Assembly (NCBI RefSeq): GCF_003254395.2
Contig: NC_037645.1
Location: 310,001 to 374,000 of the forward strand
Reading direction: 5' to 3'
Origin: Apis mellifera
Taxonomy: Eukaryota; Arthropoda; Insecta; Hymenoptera; Apidae
DNA: 64,000 nt
The stretch's first letter is position 1; each line of letters opens with the position of its first letter. This document shows, in pieces, positions 36,864 to 49,600 of the stretch. The translations under genes and the position numbers were made by a program. The notes under the pieces were generated by a model. That model did no database searches. It was not told where the DNA came from and saw only the letters and a program-made list of their open reading frames with translations.

Positions 36864-39800
36864 CTCTCGAGCTCTCGAGTCTACCTTCCAGCTTGCTGTC
36901 TCTGTGTACGCGTCTCTTTCTCTCTCTCTCTCCCTTTTTTTTTCTTCTTTCTTGTGAACAAAGCTCGTTTCTCCCTCCGTGTGCTCATAGCATGCCGCGT
37001 CCATTACACGACGCACGCTATTGAAATCTGCTGCCTCATCTGTTGTGGATGAGATACGGGGCTCGATCGTGATAGCGGATGTCTCTTTGAGACACGTGAA
37101 ATTGGAGTAAAATGTTGTAAGATGTAAAACGAGGATAAATTTTCTTGATACGATTCGATTTTGTTTGATCAAGAAAATGGAAATTTGGAAGATGGGTGGG
37201 TTAGAAGGTTGGATAAGATTAACAAGATTTATAGTTTTCGAATCTTTCTCCAATACGAATTGATTTTGTTTAAGAAATTTAAGAGTGCTTTAAGAAAAAT
37301 GTTTCGTGAAATAATCGTAAAATATACATCAATGAATGATTTTAAACTTGCGTGATCAGTTTCGACTCATCTAAAATCAATAGGAATCTACATATGATAA
37401 GGAGGATGCGAATAACGAGATTACAGTAGTTTTAACCCACCTAAGAGCCATAAAATCTCGTGTAGACATTAAGATACAAGATATCAAGGTATTCGTGGAG
37501 CAAAATTCACCTAGAAGTTGCAGAGATTCGTGTTGTAGAATCCCGTAGAAGATCAGCATTATCTTCATCCACCACAAAGCTATAGGAACTGTTGCAGTGG
37601 TAGCTATAGCGGGTAGTTTTACTCAAGAAATCTGGATCTCATACTTTACAGTTTCAGAAATCTGGTAGAATTTCAAAGTGGCACTTTGACTTTTTGAACC
37701 AATATTTTATGCTTCAGAGAATTCTTATTCTTCGGTGTATTCCTTAAAGTTCGATCCCGGTTTACAAATCCATGACTCTTTAAATCCTGTTCTGTTATCA
37801 TTAAAGAGACAGTATATCTTTTTAAAAGACTAAAAAATCTTAAAATTCTGAAACGTGATTGCAATTGTTTTCAAATATAGATTTATGAATAATACAGATT
37901 TTTGTAATTTTTGAATGTACTAATTGTATAAATTCACAAAAATCTATAGATTATAGTTTTAATAAATTTACAATTATGAAATCCTACTTCAACTTAATAG
38001 GCAAATCTATTATCTTTAATCTACTTTTATATCCAAAAAAGAATTAATGATTCCTAATAAAAATTATACAGCATTTCTCTAATTTTAAATTCTAAATCTG
38101 TCATTGAGTAATCATCTGTACTGTCAATCATCTATTATTAATATAGCAATTAATGTAAAAGAGTATAGAATGTAATGATGAAGATGTAGAAATAAACGAA
38201 AGAAATTACAGTGGTAAAAGCAAGTGGTTCACAAGTGGTTCACTACAGCAGAATGAATCTACTCCATTGAAGATTCTAGTATTTCATGTAACGATGACAA
38301 GAAGTGACACTTTTTGCATAAAACAGGTACACGATTATCAACGTTTTAAAAAATTCTTCTCAAAGTCTTGAACGTTTTTTACTTTTTTATAAAGGTGAAA
38401 GAAGCACGCGATGGTATCTCTTTAGAAATCTTATCCTCGATTGTATTTTTTATACATTCACTATCTCGTTACATCGTTTGGTCGTGATGTTCTTTCCCTT
38501 TAAAGTGACCACCCTTTTTGTCTCATAGTTCGCGAAAGAGGAAAATGACTTCCGGGTAGTAGGGAGCGATAATTTTACGTGATTTTGCACTTGGTGTAAT
38601 GAGCTTTTTCCACTTTTTAGCGGTTCCATTTAAACCAGAGAAAAATAATACGAAAATAGTATCTGTACGAAAGTCACTGTATAATTGTTTTGACGATAAG
38701 TTTTGCTTTTAATAAAATTAGGTGACATTAATTCAAGTGATTAATATATAATATATATTTCTTCCTTCTTTCTTTGAAATGTCTTATCTAATTTCGAAAC
38801 ATACGTATGTGAAAACTATTTCTTATTTAAAAACTAAAAAACTTTAATATTTAATATTTAAAATAGAATTTTAAATATTAGTTATATAAGATATTTTAAT
38901 TAAAAAAAAAACAATAAGTTATTTTTCTCATAATTTTAATTTTCTTTTACTTGATAAAGAAATACCAGAGAAGAAGAGGATAAATAGTGATGAAAAACAA
39001 AAAAAGAAATTCGTTTAATTGATCGATTGAAATCATTTTTATGATTTTGTAAACATCAAATATTCAACTCAATTACGCAGTAGAACGAATCTCTTTTTAT
39101 TAAATATTCTAAAAAAAAAAAAAAGAAGGAAAACTAGTGTACAACGATTTCGTGAAAATCTCTGTCTCTGAATTCGCGAAAAATTCTCTCAAATACCGGG
39201 GAAAAGAAAAACTACGAAATTTTTCACCACGTTCATAACATTCTTCACTTCCACCGGGTCGAAAATAATTTTCAAAAATATTTCACGTTTCGCTGATCTG
39301 TGAGAGGGACACGGAGGCGTTGATATGAAGGTGCGCTACGAACCGCGGGCGATTAACGATGAAAAAATGGAGAATGAGATCGAGTGAATAAAAACGAGAC
39401 GACTTTTGTCTCGGTTTTAAGCGATATTGTCTTTCTCTCTCTCCCTCTCTTTTTCTTTCTCTCATTATTTCACTCTGACTTCTCATTAGTTGCGTAAGAT
39501 ACACTTTTTATTCTGCCTTCACTTGCGACTTACTCTTTTGTCTACTTGTCCAAGCACTCGAATGAAACCAATAAACGTGTAAACGTGTTTTTTGTTGAAT
39601 CTTGTTCATATTTGTATTTTTTTTTTTTTTTTGCATCGTTCGGGAATGTATTTATTTAGTTATGATGTACAAATGGGGAAAAATTGGTGGAAATATTTTT
39701 TGTTTTATATTGACTGCAACCTTTTTTTTTCTATCGAACTGTAATTGATAGTGTTTCTATCGTTGATTCAAATTTTATATTATTTGTGGTCCACGCGCAT

Positions 39801-40051
39801 AGTTTCAGTGAACGTTCGTGTCGTAAATGTAATAGTAACAGAATGTTCCCTTTCAAAAAATCCCTATCAAAAATATTAAAAGTAATATTAGTAGTTGTAC
39901 AAGTAATTGTAAAAGTTTAAAATGGAACTCTTAAGTGAATATATTTGAATATATTTGAGATTAAAATTCTTGAAAAGCTATTTCTCATAAATGCATGTTA
40001 TATAAAAAATAAAATTACTATCAGACAATAAAAATTATATTTATTTTCAAC

Positions 40052-40083
40052 GTACTATCCAGATTTTATATTCTGGATAGTAC
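40052..40083. other. Perfect 12-bp inverted repeat (hairpin)
   Basis: GTACTATCCAGA (40052-40063) and TCTGGATAGTAC (40072-40083) are exact reverse complements around the 8-base loop TTTTATAT. It lies in otherwise featureless AT-rich DNA. No T-run follows that would suggest a small-RNA terminator. The stem is too short for a typical microRNA precursor. Confidence 0.85.
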
Positions 40084-43000
40084 AAAACGGGAGAATTTTA
40101 CTTCCAAATATCGCACACTTGTTGGAAAAATGATATTCATATCGGAATTCGAATTGATTCGATCTCAGAATTACAATTTTCAAACAAACAACTTTGAATA
40201 AAAAAAAAAAGTGAAAATATCAAATCAAAATGCTAAATTAAAAATTCACTTGTAGAATTTGATGGAATATTCAAAAGTATAAATTTTCTTTATGTTTTTT
40301 TGTAACTCAATAATTCAATAAGTGCATATTTTAAATTACATTATTTTTTCAACAAATATATATATATATACATATTCATATCTAGTAAATCCATGCTTGA
40401 TAGGAAGAGTTTAAGATTTATTACCTCACCGGTTTTAGTATTTAATACATTAAGAGGTTCAAATGTTCGAGATGGATGTTCGAAGCGCGAATTCGATCTC
40501 GATTTTCAGAAGATTTTTTCTCGTCGAATCGAGAATCGATGTTCGGTAAACGATAGAGTATTACTTGGGGAACTTTTATACACCTTGAGGATGAGATTTA
40601 TTTTAGGGTAAATGCGAGTTTCCATGAACAGGATAAAATAGGGGATTTGAAAATCTGATAGGATTTAGTTAGATACATATAGACGCTTGTATGACGTTTC
40701 TAGTGCAATCTCTTTTCTTAGAATTGTTATTCTTATATACTCTGCGTTCTAAAGTAATCTTTACTTTTATTTATTTATCTATATATAATGTCTATATATA
40801 ATGGATATATAAATCCATCAATCTTGGATATTTAGAAAAATTGTATTCTTTAGTTTTTTTTTTATGGAAACATTTATCCATAATTATTTTACAGTTATTA
40901 TAATTTTGACATTAAATTTAATATCATTTAAAAATAAAAAATAATACACAAATCGGAAGATAATTCATTTATTTTGATCTTCTATTTTTCGCGAAGCATA
41001 TCCAATTTCTATACTTCGAATTCATCGAAAAATTTATTTCTATCCTCGAATATCAATTAATCCTATTTTTATTATTACTCCCAAATACAATAATTTCTAA
41101 AATATAATTACCAAACGACAAGATCGATATTCTAAACTATGGAGACACCGTACCAGTGATCAAGCACCATTTGCAATTGGCCATTTTTTTTAGCTGTCAA
41201 CGATGAACGCTCGCTCGATGATTAGCCGAGCCACTCCACTCGAATCTGTCGATTCGATTGCTCGTTTTGTTTTCCACCGCGTCGGTTTATTTGCAATAAA
41301 AGGAGCGTGCACGTTAATCAGATCATTATTACCTATACACGTGTATACAGGGTGAACACACATAGGCGCACGATGTGGCCGAGGCATCGAGTGAACTTAT
41401 TGCCCATTGAACCATATTGCTCCACCATACTCACTGTAACCGGTGTAGACAGGCAAAGCTCCATTGCACAAACAGAGAAGAGGCATCGGTGCACCACACA
41501 TTGCGTTTCTCTGAACCCTGCCGCTTTCAGGGAAGTATTTATTCATGATTTTCCACTATAATTTCCGTCCGAGGGACTCATGGTGGAAAGGATATCGTGC
41601 TTGCCATTTTGATTGATGACTCGAAATAGGTATTTTTTGTGACGGATTTTTTTTTAATATTTTTTTTCTTCCTCTTTTTTTTCCATTTTGCAAAAAATTT
41701 GGGTTTTGAATCTATATAACGTTTTAATTCAACCAATAAAATAAGTATTTTTCTGTGAGATTTTGTATTTTGTTTCTTTTCTTCTTCTTTTTCTTTTTTT
41801 TTTTTTTTTTAGTGGAAATGTAAGTTCTTAATTCGAAATATCTCCAAAGCATTTTATATTTTTTATTATTTTTTAGTCAAAAAAAAATAAAAAAAAAATA
41901 AAAACAATTTATTCAAAATTTATAAAATTAGCAGAAAATAGGATTTCATTAATTATAATGTTAGAAATTTAACGTTTTATAGTATATTCAAAATAATTTA
42001 AAACATAAAATATTCAATAAATTGTTTATTACGAAAATGTTGTAAAGTCATTTTCGGAAAACAGTTTCTATATAATTTGAAACTTTTTATTTATAAATAA
42101 ATTATATACTTCATAATTTAAAATATTCACTCATTTATCGATCAAAAATTATTTAATAACGCTGCATAATTATTTATTGAAAATATTAATTTATTTCCCA
42201 TAGTTTAAAATTATCAAAATTTAATATCAGTTCACAAATAGAAAAAAAAAAAATAATATTTTCAAATTAACATAACATTAATTTTCATTGAATTAATTTA
42301 AATATCGAAATAAAAGAATGTGTAAATTTTTATTCATATATATTTTAGACGTAACTTCGTTATTAAGTAGATTTACGCCTCATAACTTAGTTATGTCTAG
42401 ATTCCAGGTTAGTCGAGTTGACATTTGGTTTAATTAATTGTAATATGATGTGATTGATGATATTAATACACATCTGAGGTGTATGGATAATTTACAATTT
42501 TTGTAAGTTTTATTAAATTCGGTGTTTTCATCGTTGTTATGAGCTTCGTTACGCGTAATTTGACCGATAGGAAAAATCCGGAGAAATTAAATACAGATTT
42601 AATCGAGAGTCAACATATAGCGAAATTAGAACACCTTGGATCTAATTTCAACTAACGAGCATTATAATCTAGTTCCATCACAATTTTACCTTAGTCTTGA
42701 CCTAGACCTCGTATGGACCTAGACTGCCATATGCCACAAAGTTAACCCTGACTTATCTTGCACCTGATTACATGTTTCACTAAGATTTTAACACGTAAGA
42801 AATATTTTAAGATTATTATCCTAATTATCAAAAGTTTATTTTTATATTTTATAAATGAATAATTAAACTATTTTTATTTGAACAATTTAGTGCTCAGATT
42901 TTTTTTTCAATTTTTTTTTTCATCTTATCAGCAAGAGAGCTTGAAAAATTAATTTAAAATATTTATGGAAAATTTATATATGAAAAAATTTTCTTTTAGA

Positions 43001-45639
43001 AATTAAAAAATATTGAACATTGTAAGTGATATATAATTTACGCAATTCTATAATTTTAATAATAATAATTTTAAATTTAGTATCTTTAATTATTTAAAAA
43101 TTCAGTATTTTTAAGTCTGAAAATATTTAAATCATTCTTTTATTTGTTTATTTATCATTTATATAACGCAAGAACTTTTCGTCATAAGATTAAATAACTT
43201 TTGTAGAGAATAAATATTAAACATTCCAAAAAATATAAGTATAAAGTCAATAATAATTACGTGAGATAATTAAAATTTTTTTAAACTTCAAAAAAAAAAG
43301 ATGTTGAACAAAGAGCAGAAATTATTGAGAGCGATGGGAACAAAAAGATTTCGTTCTAAAATATCTTTGTGAGAAATTAATTCCAATGAATGATTCGTCG
43401 AAATGATAGTGATATCAAACTGCGGTGATGATTGTAGGTCATCGAGAAAGTGGAAGCGTGAATCGAGTCGATTCAATGGATTCTTTTTATCCAAAGATCG
43501 GGGTATTTCATATCACTGAACAACTCGTTTCATTAACTTTCAAGTGGGCGGAAATTGTGCTTTGTGAAATATGTACAAGGGACAATATATTGGTCTAGTT
43601 TAAGAAGCTTAAATCGAATTCGAAATTAAATAAGAATTTCTACAAATGTTTAATATACTGTTCTAAAAATATTTTTCGACAATAATATCTTTTATGATCC
43701 CTTATTTGAGTTACAATAAGTATTCAAAGATTTTTGTTAAATTAATATTATTCTTAAATATTTGAAATTTTACGATAAATATATAAGATTTTAAAAAATT
43801 AAATTCTTATACAATTATTTATTTCATGTTTTTTTATGAAAATGATTTTTGCTTAAATGATTTCTTAATCTTGTTAATTAAATCAATGATATAAAAATAG
43901 AGAAATAGAAATTTTTTAAAGATTTTTTGATATATAAAAATCAAATTATTTTAATTATAAAAAAAAAACAATCTTATATGAAATTTTAATACAATATGAA
44001 GAATATAAATATTCTATAAAAGCTAATCTTTATTAAATAATAATGTGTATAAACAGAAATCCTACGATATTTCATTGATTTTTAACTATTATATCTCATT
44101 AAATACGAATCACGATTAGCAAAATTATCGATCAACAATACACTTAACGCGTAATTATCAAAAGAATAACAGAATTCATCGATTCAGGGTTCAATTTATC
44201 GAGCATAAAGACGCGATATTATTCAAATGACACAGAAGTGATATTTTAACGCCATCTATGTGTACTTAACGGCACAAGTTATTTCGTTAAATTGCTCGAA
44301 GTTATCGCGATAATCAATCAATCGAGAACCAGGTGCTCGAGCACGATATTCATTTTCTGATAAATATTTCGTCTTATTCCCATCGATTGTATCCTCACGG
44401 CTGAAAAATTAGCTCGAACAAATGGCCGGGAACGGATGGGATTAACCTTTGTCATATCAGAATTTCTTGGCTCTGTCCAATCTCTCGATCCTTCCCTTCC
44501 TATTACAAATTCTCGAATAAAAATTTCTATTTCAGAATATTAGTTTCTTTTTCTTCAATTCTTATCTTCCATTTATATATTTTCCATTTCTCGAAGGAAA
44601 TTCGTTCCGAATATTTTAGATATTAGACTCGTGGTTGATTGACAAATGCTACAATTAATTTCAATTTGAGAGTAGAGATTTTGTAATGAAATTTTTTTTA
44701 TTTGGAAATCATCAATTTTTAGATATTTTTAAAGTAATTTTATTAATATGATATCGTTGATAGATAGAGATTTCCAAAAAGATATTTTTTCTTTTTATTT
44801 AATTGCTGTTTTTATTTTTTATTTAATTTTATTGAAAGTCAATTAAAATTTATGGAATTACATAAAAATTTTGTAAAAAGAATTGGCAATTAAGTGGATT
44901 AAAACGCACGAATTCGTTGGTTTTTTTATTTCTATATATTATGGCAACAAATAATTTATTTATTTCATTCGATATTTATTTCCGTATTATAGAATTAAAT
45001 ACACGTTACGAGTTCGTGTATTTTATAATATATAAATTATTATGAATAATTCTTTAAATATATCGTGATTTTAAATTCTATAAACCTGAACTCGAATGCG
45101 AAAGATATTGCTAATAAAGTCATTTCGAGATAATTATGAGATCCTTCTATAAAATATATTATTTTCTCGTATTATAAATCTCACTCTTTCAGCGAATTCG
45201 TTTCATTTTAAAACCACAAAATATTCGACAATTCTTTTCATTCCTGTATTTTTCTATCCAAATTATTATCCTCGCTCTCCTGTGATAAAATTTTATTTGT
45301 TTTAAAATGTAATATAATAACACAGAAATAAATACTATAGAAATAGCACGAATTAACGGTAACAGGTTTCAGTAAACGTAATCAAAGAAAGAGGAAACAT
45401 TCGTTCAAATGATTCTCACGTTAAAAATTGATCAAATCATAAATTCATATTTATCCTAATTTATTTTTGAATCTAATAACGATATTTTAACACGTATGAT
45501 GTTTCTTGTCCTTCCTAATAATAATAACAATTCATTTATATACATACATTTCCCTACCACACTTTATCAGAATAAATTTATCGTGTGCATTAAACTAACA
45601 AAAATCTGAATAATTTCACCATCGTTTCTCCAATTCCAT

Positions 45640-46640
45640 CGACAAACAAGTCTTGGGTTATTCTATAGGTACGAGAAAAAGACAGAAGTCTCACCACCCT
45701 CAGGTATATAATTACTCGAAAGCGAGGCGAGGCAAAATTATTCGAAAATTCACGGAAGCTCTTCAATTCTATTTCTCCACCCCCTCCATTCTTCCAATCC
45801 CATTTCTTCGATCAGAACCGTCAGATCCGGCCGGTTCCTCCCGATCGTCACACGTAGATAGAGATCGTCGCGACGTAGCACGGTGCCGGCTCGAGTGGAG
45901 GTCGATTGTGCTCGAGGCCAAAGGCGGCATATTTATATTTCAGAATTTTCATTGTGAATCGGTTTCTGGGCCACAGAGGAGATACCAGCTAGGTTCACTA
46001 CCTATTGAAAACCGGCCGTGGACGGCCGTGAGTAGTACTGTCGTTCGATAAACGGTGTCTTTCCCGGAGCTTTCGGTTCAAAGATAAGAATCTCGGATTC
46101 GAGGTCAGCCAAGCAGTGCTCGAGGCCTCCTTTGGCCATCGGCAAATTTCGAAAGGGCGCTCGACCTCGTACGAGGTGGTGGCAACCGTGGTGGCTGGTG
46201 AGAACTGGTGGTCGGGGGTGGTTACTACCCTGTGACACATGCACACAGCGCCTGTGTGGCACACAACACTCGTGTGCGTGTGTGTATAAGCTGTGTGAAC
46301 GAGACTGGCACGCGATCGAGATCAATCGGTGTGGCTGTGTTATGGCGACAATATCTAATATCCGAGGAGGCGGTTATTGTGAAATAGATTGTACTCGCTT
46401 CTTCTCTCCTCTTTCTTTCTTTCCCTTTTTTTTTCTCCCCTTTCATATGATTACAACGAGCACTATCGTGTACGGAAAAAATTCGAGTGAAAGGAAAGAA
46501 GCAGGTGCTCGATACCTTTGCGGAAGGTCAAGCGCCCTCTGAGCCAGACAATGAAGCTCTCTTCGATTTGTACACTGTATGTCCAGTCCCGGTGTGCACT
46601 CTGAATTATTTCTTCGGGCATTCGAGGTGTGCACCCCTGT
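45640..46640. promoter_or_regulatory. GC/CpG-rich island
   Basis: About 1 kb of GC-richer DNA with overlapping open frames on both strands (the longest about 130 codons), a pattern typical of low stop density rather than coding. It contains a repeated ACGGCC / CGGCCGTG motif near 46012-46030 and (GT)n near 46275. It may be an intronic promoter or enhancer. No product recognised. Confidence 0.3.
45669..45703 (+). CDS. Speculative 35-base micro-exon, plus-strand gene
   Basis: Acceptor GGTTATTCTATAG and donor CTCAG|GTATAT flank 35 bases that read VREKDRSLTTL plus two bases when entered in phase 0, the exit phase of the 29971-30028 exon. Together the two exons total 93 bases (31 codons), so the pair could be skipped without changing the frame. 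The polypyrimidine tract is weak and the exon is small, so this may be chance. Confidence 0.2.
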
Positions 46641-49600
46641 CCTCGGAATTTATTGGAGGATAGCGATGAATGATGGGTATTGTCTCTTAGTTTAGTGGAA
46701 GTCGAGATGGTTTTGAAAGGATGGCTACTGATGGTGGATGCTGAGGATTATTTTAGGCAGATGTATGACTTATATGTAAGAGTGCCTGAGATGTTATATT
46801 CTATCTATATATCTCTTTTTTTGTATTAATAGAAAATAGTTTTTGTTAGAAAATTAAAAAATTACAGGATAATTTTATTATATTTATTATTTTGATAATA
46901 GAAATATATTTTAATTAATAATTTGAAATTGTGATCATTCTGATTGTTCAGTGACTCTTCTTTAAATATTGATCATTCCAACATTAGTATGAAAATGTAA
47001 TTTGATAATTTAATATCTTCACACCTACTCGAGATATTTCTATCAATTTTATTTTACGTGTATAATCATTAACACGATCAAGCAGGAAAATTTTTTAGAA
47101 AATTCCAATATCAAATTCCATTCTCCAATTTTTTAAATAATCTAAACGTGAATAAACTATCCAACAAATTCCATCAGAACTTCGTTCCTGTTCCCCAATA
47201 CACAATTTGTACTCAGCCTCTGTGTAAATCAACGAACGCCCAACTTCTTTCTTCTGAATAAAAAAAAAAAAAAAAAAAAGAAAAGAAAAAGAAAGAAGGA
47301 AAAAAACAAACGCGAATCTCGCATCTATCACAATTGTTCCAACTGGCGCATCCGACCTCGTCTCTCGTGAATCGTGATGTTTTTCAGAAAGCAGAGAAAT
47401 CCACGCCCTTGCGACAGGGTACACTTGGCCGACGAATAAATCAACGATTTCAAATACACACTTCTCGACTCGAACTATATTTCCAGGGTGGGTGGGTGGT
47501 CGACGTCTTGGTTCGGAAACGGGGTTGAAAACATTTCGGGGTTGGCAAGATGCAGTCCCCATCTCAGACCCATGGTGGCACGGTCGATACCGAGCCACGG
47601 AGGGCGCACACCCCCGAAACAGTGTCCACGTCGCTGGAACACGTGACTAATACCGGGAATGTCCAGTCGGATATGGATAAGATAGATCGTTTATGCACAG
47701 GGTGTCCGATTTTAACGCTGAAACTATCATCGTAAAACTATAGAATGGAATACTAGAATATTAGAATACTAGTAGAATGATCAGAATATAAAATGGAATG
47801 AAATAATAGAATGACAAGTGTCAGATTTTTTTTTATAAAATGTGCAATTGGATAAGATAAATTATTCATATATAGGATGTCTTGTCTTTTAAGTATTTTA
47901 AGTATAAGTATAAAAATTGTCAAATTGACAGCTCTTAAATTTTTTTATGATTAATCGATTATGCGAATTAACTAGAAGATAAATAAAAAGTTTTAGGATA
48001 TTAAGAAATTAATAATGAAATTAATAATTTATAACATATCTGAAAATTAAATAATTTTTAAATATGAACTTATAAATTAGATGTGCTAATTATACTCATC
48101 TCGTGAGTCTTGAAATTTGGATCACCAATGTTTTATTGTTAATTTTTATAATTGAAATGAAAAAATATCACGTTTTTTCTTTAATAGAAAATAAATTCAT
48201 ATTATATATATCATTTATCCTATATTATTAAAATGAAAAATATCTTAACTCGTATTTAACAATTTTGAAGAAATTTTATCTATATTTAAAATCGTTTAAA
48301 ATATTTCCATATTAACTTTGAAAATATTAAATGGAAAATGTATCCGAGGATAAAGGATTATATTTAAAAAAGCGATTAAAATTTCAGAATGAATTTTGAA
48401 CCAATTATTAAAAAAAATTTGATGGTTAATAGAAAGATTAGCAAAAAAAAAAAAAAAATATTTACCTGAAAAGAATATTCACAAATCACCGTTCCAAGCG
48501 ATAAGCTCTTTGAAAAAAAAAAAAAAAAGAAAAAAAAGAAAAAAGAGAACTCGTTTCATTTCAGGTCCGTTTTTCTGGGTCGAATACCATTTCACGCGAA
48601 GGAAAACGTTTTGGGACATCCTGTTATAATTTTCAGTCTGACAAGCTTAAAACAGCGGTGCACATCCGTATGAATTCTGTCTAACTTTCTTCCATACAGG
48701 GGTTGATTCTATTCAATCTGTATACGTGGATACATTTTAGGTGATAAAAGTACGTGTTATGTGTGCTATGCGACTTTTACAAATTCATTAAAATTTAAAA
48801 CAATAAGAGAACGTATCGCTGATTTGCTATAACACAAATTAAAAAATTAAGAAAGATGATTTTAAAACGAATATCGAGCTATGAGACTGCATAAAAAATA
48901 TATCATACAATAAAAATACCAAATCAAAAATATAATAAAATATACAAACAATAATCATTAATTAGAAAATCGAAAAAAATAGTATTTTGAAAATTAACTT
49001 TATTGATTTTTAATCATTTCTTTCAATATCTATATCATGATGCAATTAATAATTATAGAATTCATTAACAATTGTCAAAGAATAATTTAATTTTTCAATT
49101 AGTAAAAGAAATTCAATTTGAAACTTAAAAATTTAGAAGTTTAGAAACACGAAATTTACGATAGATTAAAATTTGTGATACGTTAAACGATTTTAACTTC
49201 TCAACATCTCGAAAAAAAAAAAAAAGTATCATATTTTTATTCGGTAAAAATTCCCAACAAAAATCGCTCCTGGCACGTTTATACATATCCATTTCACGCA
49301 CAATATTTCTTCTCTTTGGCTCTCGTACCGGTGTTCCAAAAATATGTCAACGCGCACGCCCACTTATCCAGGAACAAACTGTTCGATTCTATTTACCACC
49401 ACTCGTCTATGCATCCCGCCACATGTTTCATCCAACGTTCTTTCCTCGGTATTCCTCAACCGTGCGCTTAATTCATTTACTCCCCCCTCCTTCGTCCATC
49501 ATCTCACCATTACATCCACCATGCAAATCTTCTCTCTAATGAATTATTTAAACGTACATGCTCCTCTCTTCCCTCTCATTCCCTTGATGCACATACTCAC

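Larger units (their letters stand above)
30029..45668 (+). other. Long AT-rich intron-like region
   Basis: About 15.6 kb with no recognisable gene. It contains GC-richer patches at about 32560-33870, 36060-36240, 36600-37100 and 41150-41600, AT microsatellites (30765-30796 and 31553-31595), poly-A tracts (for example 32034-32052, 36472-36490), a TATA box (36856) and a hairpin (40052). Confidence 0.4.

Noticed and set aside
36724..36957. 77-codon plus-strand frame
   Set aside because: It spans the TATA box and would need transcription from further upstream. The C-terminus is a CT-repeat artefact.
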